From NCBI GenBank assembly GCA_031279795.1, contig JAITHZ010000045.1:1-15541 (forward strand): a DNA stretch of 15,541 nucleotides, given 5' to 3'. The DNA is from Bacteroidales bacterium. Lineage in GTDB: Bacteria > Bacteroidota > Bacteroidia > Bacteroidales > WRGA01. Every line of letters begins with the position of its first letter. Within the stretch, counting starts at the first letter, position 1. Of this stretch, positions 13,735 to 15,541 are shown one piece after another. The notes below the pieces were generated by a model. It saw only the letters and a list, made by a program, of their open reading frames with translations, was not told the origin of the DNA and made no database searches. Position numbers and translations under genes: made by a program.

Positions 13735-15541
13735 TTACTTTATCGTTATTGCGATCTTTGTTTTGATATCGGTCGACGAAGCCGCACAATACAGGAAGTA
13801 ATTGTCGGGGGAGAGTATCCACGCATCCCGTTTTTCATCAAAAAATGCAAGATCTTTTGCGACAACAGGCAAGCTAACCTGCTGTGTTTCTCCGGCTTTC
13901 AGATAAACCTTCTTAAAGGCCTTCAGTTCTCTGGCAGGACGGAGTACCGACGGTTTGTCCTGCGATGCATACAGTTGAACGGTTTCCGCCCCATCGAAAT
14001 TTCCTTTGTTGGTTATTGACAACGAGACAATTATTGTTTCGTCTTCCGTATAGGTCGTTTTATCGCTTACGGCTTTACCATATTCAAACCAGGTATAGGA
14101 AAGTCCATAACCGAACGGGAACTGTGGAGGAATCTTTTTTGTCTCGTGCCAGCGATAACCAACCAGGATATCTTCCTGATAAACAACTTTTATATTGTCG
14201 CCAGGATAAGAAGTTGTACCATAAAAATGGGCAGCATTATCGGTCAGTTTTTTGGGAATGCTGAACGGCAATTTCCCCGACGGATTGACTTTGCCACTGA
14301 TGATACGCGCCAGTGCATTTCCGGCTTCCGAACCCAGATACCACGATTGAAGCAATGCAGGGGTTCGGTCGATCCAGGGCATGGCCACGCTGTTGCCGCT
14401 TGTCAGGATAACGGCAGTTTGGCTGTTCTCATTCAGCAGTTCGTTTATCAATTCGTTTTGGTTGAATGGCAAATCAAACGAAACACGATCATCTCCTTCA
14501 CAATCCTGTTTGTGATTTTTGTTCAGACCGCCAAAAAAAAGCACGATATCGGCGTCTTTGGCCAGCGCAATAGCGGCGCGTTTCAACGAATCGGCATCGT
14601 AGGGCGAAGGATTCTCCCTGCCATATGCAGGTTCGCCAGACGCATATCCCAGTGTATGGACGATTCTGTCACCGTAAATACCTGTCAAACCTTCTAATGG
14701 AGAAATTTCATGCTTCGGTTTCAATTCCGACGAACCACCGCCTTGTGTGAGCGGCCGTACGGCATTTTCTCCTACGACGGCAATTTTTTTGTATCGCGTC
14801 GGGATAACTGGGAAAAAGTGGTTGGCGTTTTTCAACAGCACAATACCTTCTTCGGCAATCCTGCGAGCAACAGCAGCATGTTCGGGACTGGCCAGGCTGC
14901 CATACGGACGATTGCGGTTCATGCTTGTTCGGAACATCAGCCGAAGAATTCGGCGTACTTTTTCATCTAATGTCGCAACGGAAACTTCTCCTTTCCGTAT
15001 CATTTCGAGGTACGGATTTGCCATGAAATAAGCATCGTAGGCATTATGGAGGTTAGAAGTGAAGCCATCGGTGTAGGTCCCCATTTCGAGATCCAAGCCG
15101 TAGAGGGCTGCTTCTTTCGTATCGTGGGCGCTTCCCCAGTCGGTCACAACCACGCCATCGAAGGCCCATTCATTCTTTAATATTTTGTTTATCAATAAAT
15201 TATGATGACTGCAATACTGTCCGCGAAACTTGTTATACGCACCCATCAATGCCCACACTCCGGCTTCCATTACTCCGGCTTTGAATGCAGGCAAATAAAT
15301 TTCGTGCAATGCCCTGTCGCTGAGCTGTACGTCGATATATCCACGTGCAACCTCCTGGTTGTTCAGCGCAAAGTGTTTGATGACAGCGGCAACGCCATTT
15401 GTCTGCACTCCCTTAATATAAGGCACAACCATTCGCGAGGCCAGGTAAGGGTCTTCGCCCATGTATTCGAAATTCCGTCCATTCAGTGGCGTTCGGTAGA
15501 TATTCACGCCAGGACCAAGTAACATGGTCTTGTTTCGATAA
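13735..15541 (-). CDS. Glycoside hydrolase family 3 (beta-glucosidase-like), N-terminus cut off by window edge
   Basis: GH3 enzymes release terminal sugars, commonly beta-glucose or xylose, from oligosaccharides by a retaining mechanism. The frame is open to the window edge at 15541. The Met at 15525 is internal, because codons upstream of it (YRNKT) continue the conserved segment MLLGPGVNIYRTPLNGRNFEY. Visible parts in order are the end of the TIM-barrel domain with substrate-binding VIKHFALN, and the nucleophile Asp in VVVTDWGS (codon at 15139-15141). The alpha/beta sandwich domain follows with CEGDDRVSFDLP, the usual acid/base region, and then SGKVNPSGKLPFSIPKK. DILVGYRWHET and FPFGYGLSYTWFEY lead into the C-terminal fibronectin III-like domain (RPARELKAFKKVYLKAGE). 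No PA14 insert is seen. Roughly 100-150 N-terminal residues, including any signal peptide, are missing from view. Exact substrate cannot be told. Confidence 0.94.
   Translation of the reverse strand, partial: YRNKTMLLGPGVNIYRTPLNGRNFEYMGEDPYLASRMVVPYIKGVQTNGVAAVIKHFALNNQEVARGYIDVQLSDRALHEIYLPAFKAGVMEAGVWALMGAYNKFRGQYCSHHNLLINKILKNEWAFDGVVVTDWGSAHDTKEAALYGLDLEMGTYTDGFTSNLHNAYDAYFMANPYLEMIRKGEVSVATLDEKVRRILRLMFRTSMNRNRPYGSLASPEHAAVARRIAEEGIVLLKNANHFFPVIPTRYKKIAVVGENAVRPLTQGGGSSELKPKHEISPLEGLTGIYGDRIVHTLGYASGEPAYGRENPSPYDADSLKRAAIALAKDADIVLFFGGLNKNHKQDCEGDDRVSFDLPFNQNELINELLNENSQTAVILTSGNSVAMPWIDRTPALLQSWYLGSEAGNALARIISGKVNPSGKLPFSIPKKLTDNAAHFYGTTSYPGDNIKVVYQEDILVGYRWHETKKIPPQFPFGYGLSYTWFEYGKAVSDKTTYTEDETIIVSLSITNKGNFDGAETVQLYASQDKPSVLRPARELKAFKKVYLKAGETQQVSLPVVAKDLAFFDEKRDAWILSPDNYFLYCAASSTDIKTKIAITIK

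Noticed and set aside
14146..14697. Plus-strand ORF of 183 codons inside the GH3 gene
   Set aside because: The minus strand encodes conserved GH3 motifs throughout this stretch; the plus frame shows no family features.

Overview
The window most likely comes from the chromosome of a Bacteroidota (probably Bacteroidales) bacterium. The evidence is a giant one-protein hybrid two-component regulator (sensor propeller, histidine kinase, receiver and AraC domain), a trigger factor and ClpP of the Bacteroidetes sequence type, a near-consensus Bacteroidetes promoter (TTTG-N19-TAATTTTG) before tig, weak or absent Shine-Dalgarno sites, and a GH3 glycosidase. There are no RNA genes, insertion sequences or CRISPR arrays, and no gap longer than 300 bases lacks a gene.

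Layout. (1) Bases 1-3031, plus strand: the end of a heavy-metal-type RND efflux operon. It holds the C-terminus of a CusA/CzcA pump, a TolC-type outer membrane channel and a lipoprotein periplasmic adaptor; the last two are separated by one base. (2) Bases 3032-7117, plus strand: a protein quality control block of hsp20, then tig-clpP-clpX. The region upstream of hsp20 holds several palindromes and hsp20 is followed by a strong terminator. tig has its own promoter, and clpP and clpX overlap by four bases. (3) Bases 7105-7252: two arrays of a 7-bp repeat in opposite orientation. The first runs over the clpX stop codon and the second abuts the start codon of the next gene. (4) Bases 7253-11209, plus strand: a 1318-residue hybrid two-component system regulator with no SusC/SusD pair in view. 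(5) Bases 11228-15541, minus strand: a GH3 beta-glucosidase-like enzyme cut by the window edge, an unrecognised 236-residue protein, and a SulP anion transporter. This strand converges on the regulator gene, and a hairpin spans both stop codons.

How the genes work together. The RND genes form one tripartite export machine. Trigger factor, ClpP and ClpX form the usual chaperone/protease operon, with the small heat shock protein as a stress-induced holdase beside it. The hybrid regulator would normally sense a glycan breakdown product and activate a polysaccharide utilisation locus; the only carbohydrate enzyme in view is the GH3, on the opposite strand, so a link is only a guess.

The most notable observation is in ClpP. 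By motif alignment the catalytic triad reads Ser124-His149-Asn198, with Asn where almost all ClpP have Asp, and neighbouring active-site residues also look changed. The next most interesting items are the inverted 7-bp repeat arrays between clpX and the regulator, and the palindromes upstream of hsp20. No wholly new multi-gene system could be supported from the sequence alone.
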